DNA from: Fibrobacter sp.
GTDB taxonomy: Bacteria > Fibrobacterota > Fibrobacteria > Fibrobacterales > Fibrobacteraceae
Assembly: GCA_017649565.1 (NCBI GenBank)
Contig: JAGCGO010000019.1
Location: 1-64,000 of the forward strand
Length of the DNA: 64,000 bases
Direction of reading: 5' to 3'
Made by a program: the position numbers and the translations under genes. Below, piece by piece: positions 25,781 through 34,025 of this stretch. The first letter of the stretch is position 1; each line of letters starts with the position of its first letter. The notes under the pieces were generated by a model that worked only from the letters and a program-made list of their open reading frames with translations, did not search any database and was not told the DNA's origin.

Positions 25781-27631
25781 ATGAAAAAAATCATGATTAC
25801 GTCGGATAATATATTGTTACGAAAGCCAAAGTTGCATATTTGGAATCTTTTGGCCGTTTGCCTTTTTTTATTTAACATTTGCCACGCAGAAGAATTCAAC
25901 ATGAACAATATGCCCCCTCCGGACATGTACATGAACTATTCTGCCGGAGCAGTGCAAAAAGGCTCGAGCGTCACCGTCACCATTACAATTCCTGTAAACT
26001 GGCACGTGAACGCGAACATCGCCGCCGACGAATTCCTCAAGCCGTCATCCATCGAGATTGCCGCCATGGGCATAAAGTTCGGAGAGCCCAAGTGGCCCGA
26101 GCCCATCAAGGAGTACAGCGAGGCGCTCGACCTCGAGAACCTCGTGTTCAAGGGAGAATTCCAGGTCGTGCTCCCCGTGGACAGCGTCGAAGCCGACTAC
26201 GATACGCTCACCACCAATGTGACATTCCATTACCAGGCCTGCGACAACTCCATCTGCCTTGCGCCCTCGAAAAAGACCATCAAGATTGGTGAACGCGGAA
26301 TCAACGGTTTGGGCGGCAGCTTAAAAAAAAACGGAAATGAAGAAGCGGTAGCGCAGGGCGACGGCGGGAACGCCGACATGTCGCTCCTCGTGCTGCTCCT
26401 GTTCGCCTTCCTCGGCGGAATCATCCTGAACCTGATGCCGTGCGTATTGCCGGTACTTTCGCTCAAGCTGTTCAGCCTCATCAAGCAGGCCGGCGAAAGC
26501 CGCGGACGGCTCCTCACCCTGGGAGGAGCCACGACGGCGGGCATCCTCGCAAGCTTCTGGATTCTGGCCGCCGTCGTCGCCGCCGTCAAGGCCGGCGGCG
26601 GGTCCGCCGGCTGGGGCATGCAGTTCCAGAGTGCAGGCTTCATCGCCTTCATGACCGTCATCCTGACCGCATTCGCCATGAGTTTCTTCGGCGTGTTCGA
26701 AATTTGGCTCCCGTGGAGCGCCACCACCAAGATGGACGCTGCCGGACGCAAGCAGGGAATCGCTGGCGCCTTCTTTACCGGCGCGCTGCTCGTGCTGCTG
26801 AGCACCCCCTGTTCGGCTCCCTTCCTCGGCACCGCCATGGGATTCGCCTTTACCGCATCGACACCGGTGCTGTTCCTGTTCTTTACTGCCGCAGGGCTCG
26901 GACTTGCCCTCCCCTACATGCTGGTCAGTGCATTCCCCGCCGTGCTCAAGGTGTTCCCCAAGCCGGGCGCCTGGATGGTCCGCCTGCAAAAGGCCATGGG
27001 CGTCCTGCTCCTCGCCACCGTCGTGTGGCTTCTGTGGATCGTGAATGAACAGGCCGGACTTTCCGGCGTCGGGATTTTCGCCGCCATCGCCGTAGCGAGC
27101 ATCGCCTGCAGCGTGCTGCTCGGCAGGTTCGCGCCGCCGGGCGTGCCCTTCGTCCGCGAAGCCGCCGGGCTTTCGCTTTGCATCGTGGCACTTGTTTCCC
27201 TGTGGTTTGCCGCCCTCGCCCCGCAATACGACATCGCGGCGACTGAAAAGTTCAACGCACGCATGCAGGAGCAGAAAACCGAAGACGGATGGTTCCGCTA
27301 CAGCCCCGCACTGATTGAAGATTTCGCCAAGGCAAAGCGCACCGTGTTCATCGACGCGACCGCCGACTGGTGCCTCACCTGCAAGGCGAACGAAGCCGCC
27401 GTACTGAACCGCGACGATTTCCGCCGCGCCATGGACAGCCTGAATGTAGCGCTCGTCAAGGCCGACTGGACCCGCGAAACTCCCGAAGTGAACGCGCTCC
27501 TCCAGAGCATGGGCAAGTCGGGCGTGCCCGCCTACGCCATCTACCCCGAAGGGGATGCCTCAAAACAAATCGTGCTGCCGGAATTGCTCACGACAGCAGC
27601 GATTGTGGAAAAGATGGGGAGTAGGAAGTAG
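25781..27631 (+). CDS. dsbD: Thiol:disulfide interchange protein DsbD
   Basis: A 616-residue three-part inner-membrane reductase that passes electrons from cytoplasmic thioredoxin to the periplasm. After a signal peptide (to about residue 35) the alpha domain has the Cys154/Cys159 pair (CDNSICLAP). The membrane core (about 200-480) carries Cys221 in LNLMPCVLPV and Cys344 in STPCSAP, the redox pair. The C-terminal thioredoxin-like domain has Cys531 and Cys534 (DWCLTC). The length is usual. It supports disulfide isomerisation or cytochrome maturation, which suits the Cys-rich surface proteins here. The final codons (GSRK and stop) are formed by the start of a tandem repeat, so the extreme C-terminus is probably recent. 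Confidence 0.92.
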   Translation: MKKIMITSDNILLRKPKLHIWNLLAVCLFLFNICHAEEFNMNNMPPPDMYMNYSAGAVQKGSSVTVTITIPVNWHVNANIAADEFLKPSSIEIAAMGIKFGEPKWPEPIKEYSEALDLENLVFKGEFQVVLPVDSVEADYDTLTTNVTFHYQACDNSICLAPSKKTIKIGERGINGLGGSLKKNGNEEAVAQGDGGNADMSLLVLLLFAFLGGIILNLMPCVLPVLSLKLFSLIKQAGESRGRLLTLGGATTAGILASFWILAAVVAAVKAGGGSAGWGMQFQSAGFIAFMTVILTAFAMSFFGVFEIWLPWSATTKMDAAGRKQGIAGAFFTGALLVLLSTPCSAPFLGTAMGFAFTASTPVLFLFFTAAGLGLALPYMLVSAFPAVLKVFPKPGAWMVRLQKAMGVLLLATVVWLLWIVNEQAGLSGVGIFAAIAVASIACSVLLGRFAPPGVPFVREAAGLSLCIVALVSLWFAALAPQYDIAATEKFNARMQEQKTEDGWFRYSPALIEDFAKAKRTVFIDATADWCLTCKANEAAVLNRDDFRRAMDSLNVALVKADWTRETPEVNALLQSMGKSGVPAYAIYPEGDASKQIVLPELLTTAAIVEKMGSRK

Positions 27632-27669
27632 GAAGTAGGCAGTAGACAGTGGTTAGTGGTTAGGGTTTC
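27620..27669. repeat. Short tandem repeat overlapping the dsbD stop
   Basis: GTAGGAA units give way to GTAGGCAGTAGACA and then two GTGGTTA units, ending GGGTTT. Similar strings occur at 18308-18327, 31293-31310 and 29023-29037, always at gene boundaries. Confidence 0.6.
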
Positions 27670-28899
27670 CTACCTCTTCCCTTCGCGTTTGTAGCGGTCG
27701 ATGCATTCCTGGTAGAAGTCGAATGTCTGCTTGGCAATGGACTTCCAGCTGAACACGTCGATAGCGCGCTTGCGGCTCACCTCGCCCATTTTCTTCGCAA
27801 GTTCCGGATTCCCCAGCACAACATTTAGCTTGTTCGCAAATTCGGCCTGGAAGGCCTTCGGGTCGGCCGGTTCAAAATCCGTCTCGGACTTCGCCTTGAG
27901 CGGTACCAGGAAGCCGGTCTCGCCGTCGACGATAATCTCGGGAATGCCGCCCACCGCAGAGCCCACCACCGGAGTGCCGCAGCTCATCGCCTCGAGGTTG
28001 ATGATGCCGAACGGCTCGTAGAGCGAAGGCGTTGCAAACACGGTCGCATGGCTGTAAAGCACGCGGAGTTCCTCGTGCGGGATAGCTTCCTGAATCCAAA
28101 CCACGCCATCACGAGTCTTCTGCACTTCTTCGATGAGGTTCTTGCATTCATCGGCTAGTTCAATCGTGTCGGGAGCACCGGCGCAAAGCACCACCTGGGC
28201 GCCCTTGTCAATCTGCGGAATCGCCTGGATGAGCTGGCTAATGCCCTTCTGGCGCGTAATGCGGCCCACGAACAGCACGTACGGGCGCTTCGGATCTACG
28301 CCCCACTTGGTCAAAATACTTTCGTCAAAAGTCGGCGCATAGAAATCCGGGTCGATGCCGTTGTAGATGACCTTCACGCGGTCCTCGGGAACGCCATAAA
28401 GTTTCATCACGTCGCGCTTCATGCCCTGGCTCACGGCAATCACGCCGTCGGCGGCCTCGTAGGCCGTGCGCTCGATCCAACAGCTCATGGCATACCCGCC
28501 GTCGCCAAGCTGTTCGGCCTTCCACGGACGGTGCGGTTCCAGCGAATGCGTCGTTAAAATCAGCGGGCACTGCAAAAGGCGGCTCGCCAGCACGCCACCG
28601 AAATGGCTATACCACGTATGGCAATGTATGACATCGATACCGTCAAGCGTGGCAGCCCACTGCAGGTTGATATCGAGCGGCTTAAAAATCTTCTGGAAGC
28701 GATCGTCCTTGGGGTCCAAGCCCAGCTTGCGCGTAAAGCCCAGCGCGCGGACATTATCCTCGTCGACATCCTGGTCGCCAAAGCAGCGGGCCTCGACATG
28801 GCAGAGCTTCGCAAGCTCCTGCGTCAAAAACTTAACATGAATACCGGCACCACCGTAAATCTCCGGCGGGAACTCGTTGGTAAGAATTGCAGCGTTCAT
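27670..28899 (-). CDS. glgA: GT4 glycogen synthase-type glycosyltransferase
   Basis: A 409-residue cytoplasmic GT-B enzyme. The N-terminal domain has NEFPPEIYGGAGIHV (nucleotide-sugar/acceptor loop) and HCHTWYSHFGG. The C-terminal domain has LFVGRITRQKG and the catalytic E-x7-E motif in EPFGIINLEA. The KxGG-like loop is EIYGGAG. The pattern matches the actinobacterial-type glycogen synthase/GlgM family, which elongates alpha-1,4-glucan or makes maltose-1-phosphate from ADP-glucose; which of the two cannot be decided here. Glycogen storage is well known in Fibrobacter. CGGAG lies 8 nt upstream of the ATG. No other glg genes are adjacent. Confidence 0.8.
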   Translation of the reverse strand: MNAAILTNEFPPEIYGGAGIHVKFLTQELAKLCHVEARCFGDQDVDEDNVRALGFTRKLGLDPKDDRFQKIFKPLDINLQWAATLDGIDVIHCHTWYSHFGGVLASRLLQCPLILTTHSLEPHRPWKAEQLGDGGYAMSCWIERTAYEAADGVIAVSQGMKRDVMKLYGVPEDRVKVIYNGIDPDFYAPTFDESILTKWGVDPKRPYVLFVGRITRQKGISQLIQAIPQIDKGAQVVLCAGAPDTIELADECKNLIEEVQKTRDGVVWIQEAIPHEELRVLYSHATVFATPSLYEPFGIINLEAMSCGTPVVGSAVGGIPEIIVDGETGFLVPLKAKSETDFEPADPKAFQAEFANKLNVVLGNPELAKKMGEVSRKRAIDVFSWKSIAKQTFDFYQECIDRYKREGKR

Positions 28900-28975
28900 A
28901 CAATATACTCCGTTACACTATTAAGATAGCTTTGTTTTCGTCCATAGGCAAAAACGCAAGAAAAAATTAAGGGCA

Positions 28976-29014
28976 TACAAAAAGCACCCCCGCCCAGAGG
29001 GCCGGAGTGCTTTT
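28976..29014 (-). terminator. Terminator of the esterase-like lipoprotein gene
   Basis: The stem AAAGCAC/GTGCTTT encloses GCCC/GGGC. On the minus strand it is followed by a short T-run. It lies about 20 bases past the stop at 29035. Confidence 0.8.
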
Positions 29015-29034
29015 ATTTTTGGAGTGTGGAGTAG

Positions 29035-30318
29035 TTAGAAATTCTTGCAGGTTCCCTTCCAGTGGCCCTGTTCACCAATGATTTCGCCATTGATGTAGCG
29101 GCCGCTCGAACCGACGAAGTCAGCCTTGCGGAAGTCTTCGCCACCGAGGTGCCAGCGCATCCAGGCAACCGTGGCAGCCATGCCGCCCCACGGGCCGGAA
29201 CCGTGACCCCAGCCACCTTCGCCGCCCTGCGGGCCACCCGTCATCTGGATCAGGCAAGCGGGAGCCCTGACGCCATTGTTGTTGTAGTCGGCTTCGGCGT
29301 TCGGGCGTTCCATGCCGGCTTCGCCGTACACGATACCGATCGTCTTGTCGGTCGGGACGCTGGCCATGGCCGTATGTCCGAGGTCGCCGCTGTTGTTGAG
29401 CATCGCCGTAATCACGCGCTTGTCCTGAATGACCATCTGCTCGGACTCGAGGCCGCCCATGGAGTGGCCGGAGCATCCGACTTTCGTCATGTCGAGTTTC
29501 TGGTACAGCGGGTCGTTCGGGTCGTTGTTCTTCTTTTCGAGCCAGTCGAGCGCGGGCTTGCCCTGGGACGCGTTACCCGGAGACTCGCGCAGCGCAATCA
29601 CCACGAAACCGTGGGAAGCGAGACGATGAATCATTCCACCGTAGGCACCGGGTTCGGTACCGCCACCGGGGCCCCAAACGACGACTGCATGCTTCTTGTC
29701 GCTGGAAAGGCGCTTGGGATAAGAAAGGATTCCGCCACCATCAAAACCGGTGCGCTCGATATATTCCACTTCCATCTGGTCCTTGTTTTCGTCGGTGCCT
29801 TCGGCAAGGAAAATGCCACCAGCCGCAGGAGCCTGTGCCACCTCGGAGCTGCTAGCCGGAGCGGCAGCACTGGAGCTGGCCGGAGTCACGGCAGTACCGG
29901 CAGAACTGGAGTTAGCCGCCGGAGCGACATTACCGCCTTGCTGTCCCGAAGAAGCCGGAGCGGAAGTCGACGATACATTTTCACCAGCAGCCGAAGATGT
30001 AGGAGCAACCAGTTCGCCGCCCCCGACACCACCAAAAGCCGACGATGCAGGCAATGCGCCCTGCTGGTTCGCCTGGCTAGTCCCCTGACCAAGTCCCTGA
30101 TTGTCCGAGGAACCCGGAACAGTGCCCTGCCCACCATCAAAAGCAGCGGAAGAAGAGCTTACGTCAAGAGAGCCCACAGGCGCAAGTCCATCGCTACTGG
30201 ATGTAGGAACGGCACCCTGTCCCTGCAGGGCATCTTCCACAGCCGAAGTGGTATCATCGCAATTCACCAAGGCAAAGGCGCACGCGACGACCATGCTTGT
30301 CAATATTTTAGATTTCAT
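29035..30318 (-). CDS. Alpha/beta-hydrolase lipoprotein with Ser/Ala-rich linker (esterase-like)
   Basis: A 427-residue protein with a lipoprotein signal (ALVNC, Cys20) and a low-complexity Ser/Ala/Gly/Pro linker to about residue 165. The hydrolase domain follows: VVVWGPGGG oxyanion-side loop, nucleophile Ser286 in GHSMGG, and a likely His421 (EQGHWKGT) near the end, with an Asp between. The fold resembles dienelactone-hydrolase/polyester-hydrolase relatives; acetyl-xylan or other polysaccharide esterase activity is plausible in this organism but is inference. AAGGAG lies 7 nt before the ATG. It is monocistronic, with a terminator downstream and about 400 noncoding bases upstream. Confidence 0.78.
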   Translation of the reverse strand: MKSKILTSMVVACAFALVNCDDTTSAVEDALQGQGAVPTSSSDGLAPVGSLDVSSSSAAFDGGQGTVPGSSDNQGLGQGTSQANQQGALPASSAFGGVGGGELVAPTSSAAGENVSSTSAPASSGQQGGNVAPAANSSSAGTAVTPASSSAAAPASSSEVAQAPAAGGIFLAEGTDENKDQMEVEYIERTGFDGGGILSYPKRLSSDKKHAVVVWGPGGGTEPGAYGGMIHRLASHGFVVIALRESPGNASQGKPALDWLEKKNNDPNDPLYQKLDMTKVGCSGHSMGGLESEQMVIQDKRVITAMLNNSGDLGHTAMASVPTDKTIGIVYGEAGMERPNAEADYNNNGVRAPACLIQMTGGPQGGEGGWGHGSGPWGGMAATVAWMRWHLGGEDFRKADFVGSSGRYINGEIIGEQGHWKGTCKNF

Positions 30319-30717
30319 TTCTTGTCTCCTTATTCTAACCTATCAAAAATCAATATCGTAGAAATAAAGGTCGTGCAGGCTTCGCGTTTTTTAGTTTGTA
30401 CAAAATACACCAAAAGACAACACTCAAAAACGTCTTGGCGAATTCGTCAAAAACAAAGAAAAACACTGAATGGGGATTATCGTATTAAAGTGAATGCAAC
30501 AAAACCCACATCGCCATACATCCAAACATCTATTTCTCGCACCCATTACCAAATTACCTAATTCCCGCAATTTCAGAAACAGGTAGACTGATTTTTTTAT
30601 GGACAATAAATCCAAAGGTCATGGACATTTTGTCCATGACCTAAAGCGATTAAAACACCTAAAATTACTTTATACTAAATTCATCCACAATGGATAAAAA
30701 ACGCACCTGCAGTCGCA
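30319..30717. other. AT-rich intergenic region
   Basis: No credible gene is seen in these 399 bases between the esterase-like gene and folE (both minus strand). The one clear structure is the perfect inverted repeat at 30616-30642. Promoter elements of the esterase-like gene should lie in the lower half but are not distinct. Confidence 0.5.
30616..30642. repeat. Perfect 12-bp inverted repeat with 3-nt loop
   Basis: AGGTCATGGACA / TGTCCATGACCT around TTT. It lies about 75 bases beyond the folE stop and has no real T-run on either strand. It may be a terminator variant, an RNA-stability hairpin or an operator. Confidence 0.6.
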
Positions 30718-31287
30718 TTAACGCGGCGCGTAGATACGCGACATGAATTCGGCGCGGGTCTTCTCGTCGGTCTTGAAGCGGCCAAGCAGCTGAGTCGTGA
30801 CCATCGTGGCACCAGGCTTTTTCACGCCGCGCATCGTCATGCACATATGGGATGCCTCGAGCACAACGGCCACTCCCTTCGGGTTCAGTTCCTTCTGGAT
30901 GAGCTCTGCAATCTGGCGCGTCATGCGTTCCTGGATCTGCGGGAAGCGGGCGTAGAATTCCACCACACGCGGAATCTTGGAAAGTCCCACCACGCAATCG
31001 CCGGGGATGTAGGCTACATGCGCCTTGCCCGTGAACGGCAAAAAGTGGTGTTCGCACATGCTCGCGAATTCGATGTCCGGCACAATAATCATCTCGTCGT
31101 ACTTCTCGTGGAAACGGGTCTTGAGGATATCTTCGGCGCGGGTCTCGCCCGTAAGCCCCGTCATGAGTTCGGCATACATCTTGGCGACACGCTTCGGCGT
31201 ATCAAGAAGTCCTTCGCGATTCGGGTTTTCGCCCATGCCTTCCAGAATCATCCGGAAGCCGTCTTCCATTTTCTTAAAATCCATCAT
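30718..31287 (-). CDS. folE: GTP cyclohydrolase I
   Basis: A 189-residue enzyme that converts GTP to dihydroneopterin triphosphate, the first step of folate/pterin synthesis. Zinc ligands Cys78, His81 ([10 protein letters not shown]) and Cys149 (HMCMTMRG) are present, with [16 protein letters not shown] and [10 protein letters not shown]. The length is normal for bacterial FolE. Two ATGs are in tandem (31287, 31284) and no Shine-Dalgarno motif is visible; a TAGTGGTTAG-type repeat lies just upstream. With folD at 36896 it represents one-carbon metabolism, but the two are not clustered. Confidence 0.95.
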   Translation of the reverse strand: MMDFKKMEDGFRMILEGMGENPNREGLLDTPKRVAKMYAELMTGLTGETRAEDILKTRFHEKYDEMIIVPDIEFASMCEHHFLPFTGKAHVAYIPGDCVVGLSKIPRVVEFYARFPQIQERMTRQIAELIQKELNPKGVAVVLEASHMCMTMRGVKKPGATMVTTQLLGRFKTDEKTRAEFMSRIYAPR

Positions 31288-31292
31288 AACTC

Positions 31293-31310
31293 GTGGTCAG
31301 TGGTTAGGGA
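31293..31310. repeat. Dispersed TAGTGGTTAG-type repeat, third copy
   Basis: GTGGTCAGTGGTTAGGGA lies between folE and the transporter gene and matches the core of the 27620-27669 repeat. Confidence 0.45.
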
Positions 31311-31335
31311 ATTTTCGCACGCAAAAATAGAAAAA

Positions 31336-32745
31336 CTATCCGAATATCTTTGCGCAGAGTTCGGGAGCGAACTTGGAAAGGTATCCCTGGATAAGCAAGA
31401 TAGACACCAGCACGGGCAAGATCCACTTGAAGTAAATCCTGAAGAACGCATTGTTCGGAATCTTGTGACCGCTACCGGAGTTGACTTCGGCAAAGAACTT
31501 CTCCTGACCCCAGCCATAGCGGCTCGAACAGAAAATTGCCATGAACATGCCGCCCGCCGGGAGCATGGTGTTGCTCACGATGAAGTCTTCCAGATCGAGC
31601 ACGCAACTGCCCGGACCGAACGGTTCGAAACCGGCAAGGACGTTGAAGCCGAGCGCGCACGGCAACGAAAGCACAATCACGACAAGGATATTCCAGAAGG
31701 CGACCTTCTTGCGGTTGTAGCCCTTGAGATCCATCCAGAAAGAAACGAGGTTTTCGAAGACGGCGATAAGCGTCGACAGTGCAGCGAAAGACATGAACAG
31801 GAAGAACGCCGCACCACAGAAACGGCCCGCGGGCATCATGGAGAACACGTTGGAAAGCGTGACAAAAATAAGGCCGGGGCCCTGTCCGGGAGACTGGCCG
31901 AATGCAAAACAGCTCGGGATGATGATGATACCGGCGACAAGCGCCACGACTGTGTCGAGAATGCAGACGCTCGCCGCTTCCTTGACAAGGGAATGCTTCT
32001 TGCCGATATAGCTTCCGAAAATCGTCATGCTACCGATACCGATGCTCAGCGTGAAGAACGCATGCGCGAACGCCGCGAAGATGGCCTCGCCAACACCCTT
32101 GCCCGACTGCGTCAGGCGTTCAAAGGACGGCAAGAGGTAGAACTGGAGCCCTGCGGTGGAACCCGGTAGCGTAATGGCGCGGATGGCGAGAAGGAACATA
32201 ATGACAAGCAGGCAAATCATCATCTTCTTGGTGATGCCCTCGACACCTTTCTGGAGGCCAAGAGAGACAATACCTAGACCCAGCGCGATGGCGACGCACA
32301 TCCAGAAAATCATGAGCGACGGGTTCGAAAGCATTTCGCCAAAACCGGCCGCAATCTGGTCGGGAGTCCCCTTGAGGAAATTCGCGTCGGTGACCATCTT
32401 GTAGAAGTAGTAGAGCATCCAGCCCGTCACCACCGAGTAGAACGCCATCAAGATGTAGTTCGCCGAAATCAGCGGGAACTTGGCCCAGTGCCACTTGGTG
32501 CCCGGCTTTTCCAGGTTGTCGAAGGCGCGGGCGATACCGCTGCGACCGCCACGACCAAGCGCAAGTTCCGCCATCAGGATCGGGAGACCGAGGAAAAGCA
32601 GAAACCCGAGGTAGGGCAGCACGAAAGCCGCGCCGCCGTACTGGCCCGCAATGTAGGGGAAACGCCACACGTTGCCGAGGCCGATGGCACAACCGGCGGC
32701 GATGAGAATAAATCCGAGTCTTGATTTAAAGTTTTCGCGTTCCAT
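31336..32745 (-). CDS. Sodium-dependent transporter of the NSS (SNF) family
   Basis: A 469-residue inner-membrane protein with about 11-12 hydrophobic segments. The first helix carries the NSS signature GCAIGLGNVWRFPY (unwound TM1 binding region). GGAAFVLPYL and LPILMAELALGRGGR follow, as in LeuT-like amino acid:sodium symporters. Substrate specificity cannot be read; bacterial members usually carry amino acids. The ATG at 32745 begins MERENFKSRLGF, the usual NSS start; an in-frame ATG at 32757 is upstream. No ribosome site is seen. A TACTAT box lies 11 nt upstream. Confidence 0.9.
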   Translation of the reverse strand: MERENFKSRLGFILIAAGCAIGLGNVWRFPYIAGQYGGAAFVLPYLGFLLFLGLPILMAELALGRGGRSGIARAFDNLEKPGTKWHWAKFPLISANYILMAFYSVVTGWMLYYFYKMVTDANFLKGTPDQIAAGFGEMLSNPSLMIFWMCVAIALGLGIVSLGLQKGVEGITKKMMICLLVIMFLLAIRAITLPGSTAGLQFYLLPSFERLTQSGKGVGEAIFAAFAHAFFTLSIGIGSMTIFGSYIGKKHSLVKEAASVCILDTVVALVAGIIIIPSCFAFGQSPGQGPGLIFVTLSNVFSMMPAGRFCGAAFFLFMSFAALSTLIAVFENLVSFWMDLKGYNRKKVAFWNILVVIVLSLPCALGFNVLAGFEPFGPGSCVLDLEDFIVSNTMLPAGGMFMAIFCSSRYGWGQEKFFAEVNSGSGHKIPNNAFFRIYFKWILPVLVSILLIQGYLSKFAPELCAKIFG

Positions 32746-32827
32746 AATACTAAACAATAGTAAAAAAGGGCCGGGTAACAGGTTGGCTAGACGAAGTCCA
32801 TCATGTAAACAATCAAAACAATAAAGC

Positions 32828-32833
32828 TATCTT
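32828..32833 (+). promoter_or_regulatory. -10 box next to a start codon
   Basis: TATCTT ends 8 nt before the ATG at 32842, predicting a leaderless or near-leaderless transcript for the small hydrolase. Confidence 0.5.
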
Positions 32834-32841
32834 TCTTTAAA

Positions 32842-33441
32842 ATGAAAAATCTCGTTATCTACATCCATGGGAAAGGCGGTAGCGCGGACGAAGCGTTGCA
32901 TTATAAAAGCCTATTCCCGGACTATGACGTGGTCGGTTTCGATTACAAGTCAAACACGCCCTGGGATGCAAGGAAGGAATTCTCAAACTATTTCGATTCC
33001 ATTGCCGCCGGCTACGACGAAGTCTACCTCATCGCCAACAGCATCGGAGCATTCTTTTCGATGAACGCGCTGACCGAGAAGCCCATCAAAAAAGCCTTCT
33101 TCATTTCGCCGATGGTCAACCTGGAAAAGCTGATTTGCAATATGATGACATGGGCCGGCATCTCCGAAGAAACCCTTCGCGAGAAAAAAGAAATCGCGAC
33201 GGATTTCGGCGAAAACCTTTCGTGGGAATACCTTTGCTATGTGCGCGAAAATCCCATCGAATGGCACATCCCGACGCAAATTCTTTATGGTTCAAAGGAC
33301 AACTTGACAGCACTCGAAACCATGCAGGAATTCGCGAAGAAGGCAGGCGCCACCCTTACTGTAATGGAAGGCGGAGAACACTGGTTTCACACCGAAGAAC
33401 AGATGGAATTTTTAGACCGCTGGATTACCGGTATTAAATAA
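32842..33441 (+). CDS. Small alpha/beta-hydrolase
   Basis: A 199-residue cytoplasmic protein with the alpha/beta-hydrolase start VIYIHGKGGSADE (oxyanion loop), nucleophile elbow IANSIGAFFS, Asp in YGSKDNLT and His in EGGEHWFH, giving a complete Ser-Asp-His set. It resembles YqiA/BioH-sized carboxylesterase-like proteins. The substrate is unknown. Its last 8 bases overlap the end of the convergent nitroreductase gene. Confidence 0.78.
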   Translation: MKNLVIYIHGKGGSADEALHYKSLFPDYDVVGFDYKSNTPWDARKEFSNYFDSIAAGYDEVYLIANSIGAFFSMNALTEKPIKKAFFISPMVNLEKLICNMMTWAGISEETLREKKEIATDFGENLSWEYLCYVRENPIEWHIPTQILYGSKDNLTALETMQEFAKKAGATLTVMEGGEHWFHTEEQMEFLDRWITGIK

Positions 33442-34024
33442 AAACGACTTCGTTACCGGTGCGTTCGGGCATCTTGCGGTTGGGCAAGCCCGTCTCGGTA
33501 TCGGCATAGCCGATCGCCACGGAGCCGTAAATACGCTCGCTGTCCTTGAGCCCGAGTTCCTTGAAGTACGCAAGGAGGGCCGGATCCTCGTTCAGCCACT
33601 TGAGCTGGTTGATGTAGCAGCTGCCAAGGTCGAGCTCGTTCGCCGCCACCATCATGTTCTCGAGCGCACACGCCACGTCGGCCATGTTGTTGCCGTAATC
33701 CTTCTGGCATGCAACCACGACAAGCGCGGGCGCATTGTAGTCGAACACGTAGCCACCCTTCTGCGAAAGGCGGATGGAGTTCTGCAGGCTCTTGTAGAGG
33801 CCGTCGTGCAATTCCATCGCGGCAAACGCGGACTGCACCAGTTCCACGAGTTTCTTGAGCACGTCGGGATTGCTGATGGCAAAGAAGTGGTTGCTCTGGC
33901 AGTTGCCGCCCGTCGGCGCGAAGCGGCCCGCCTCCACGATCTTCTGCAGTTTCTCGAGTTCGACAGGCTTAGCCTGGAACTTGCGGGTACTGCGACGAGT
34001 GAGGATAGCTTCGAGTGCGTTCAT
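33434..34024 (-). CDS. Nitroreductase-family flavoprotein
   Basis: A 196-residue protein with the FMN-binding start RRSTRKFQAKPV, APTGGNCQ, and LGSCYINQL with the IGYAD segment near the end, as in nitroreductase-like oxidoreductases that use NAD(P)H and FMN. The physiological substrate is unknown. It starts one base after the argA stop, so it is in the same operon (FKBP gene, argA, nitroreductase). Its tail overlaps the neighbouring hydrolase gene by 8 bases. Confidence 0.85.
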   Translation of the reverse strand: MNALEAILTRRSTRKFQAKPVELEKLQKIVEAGRFAPTGGNCQSNHFFAISNPDVLKKLVELVQSAFAAMELHDGLYKSLQNSIRLSQKGGYVFDYNAPALVVVACQKDYGNNMADVACALENMMVAANELDLGSCYINQLKWLNEDPALLAYFKELGLKDSERIYGSVAIGYADTETGLPNRKMPERTGNEVVFI

Positions 34025-34025
34025 A

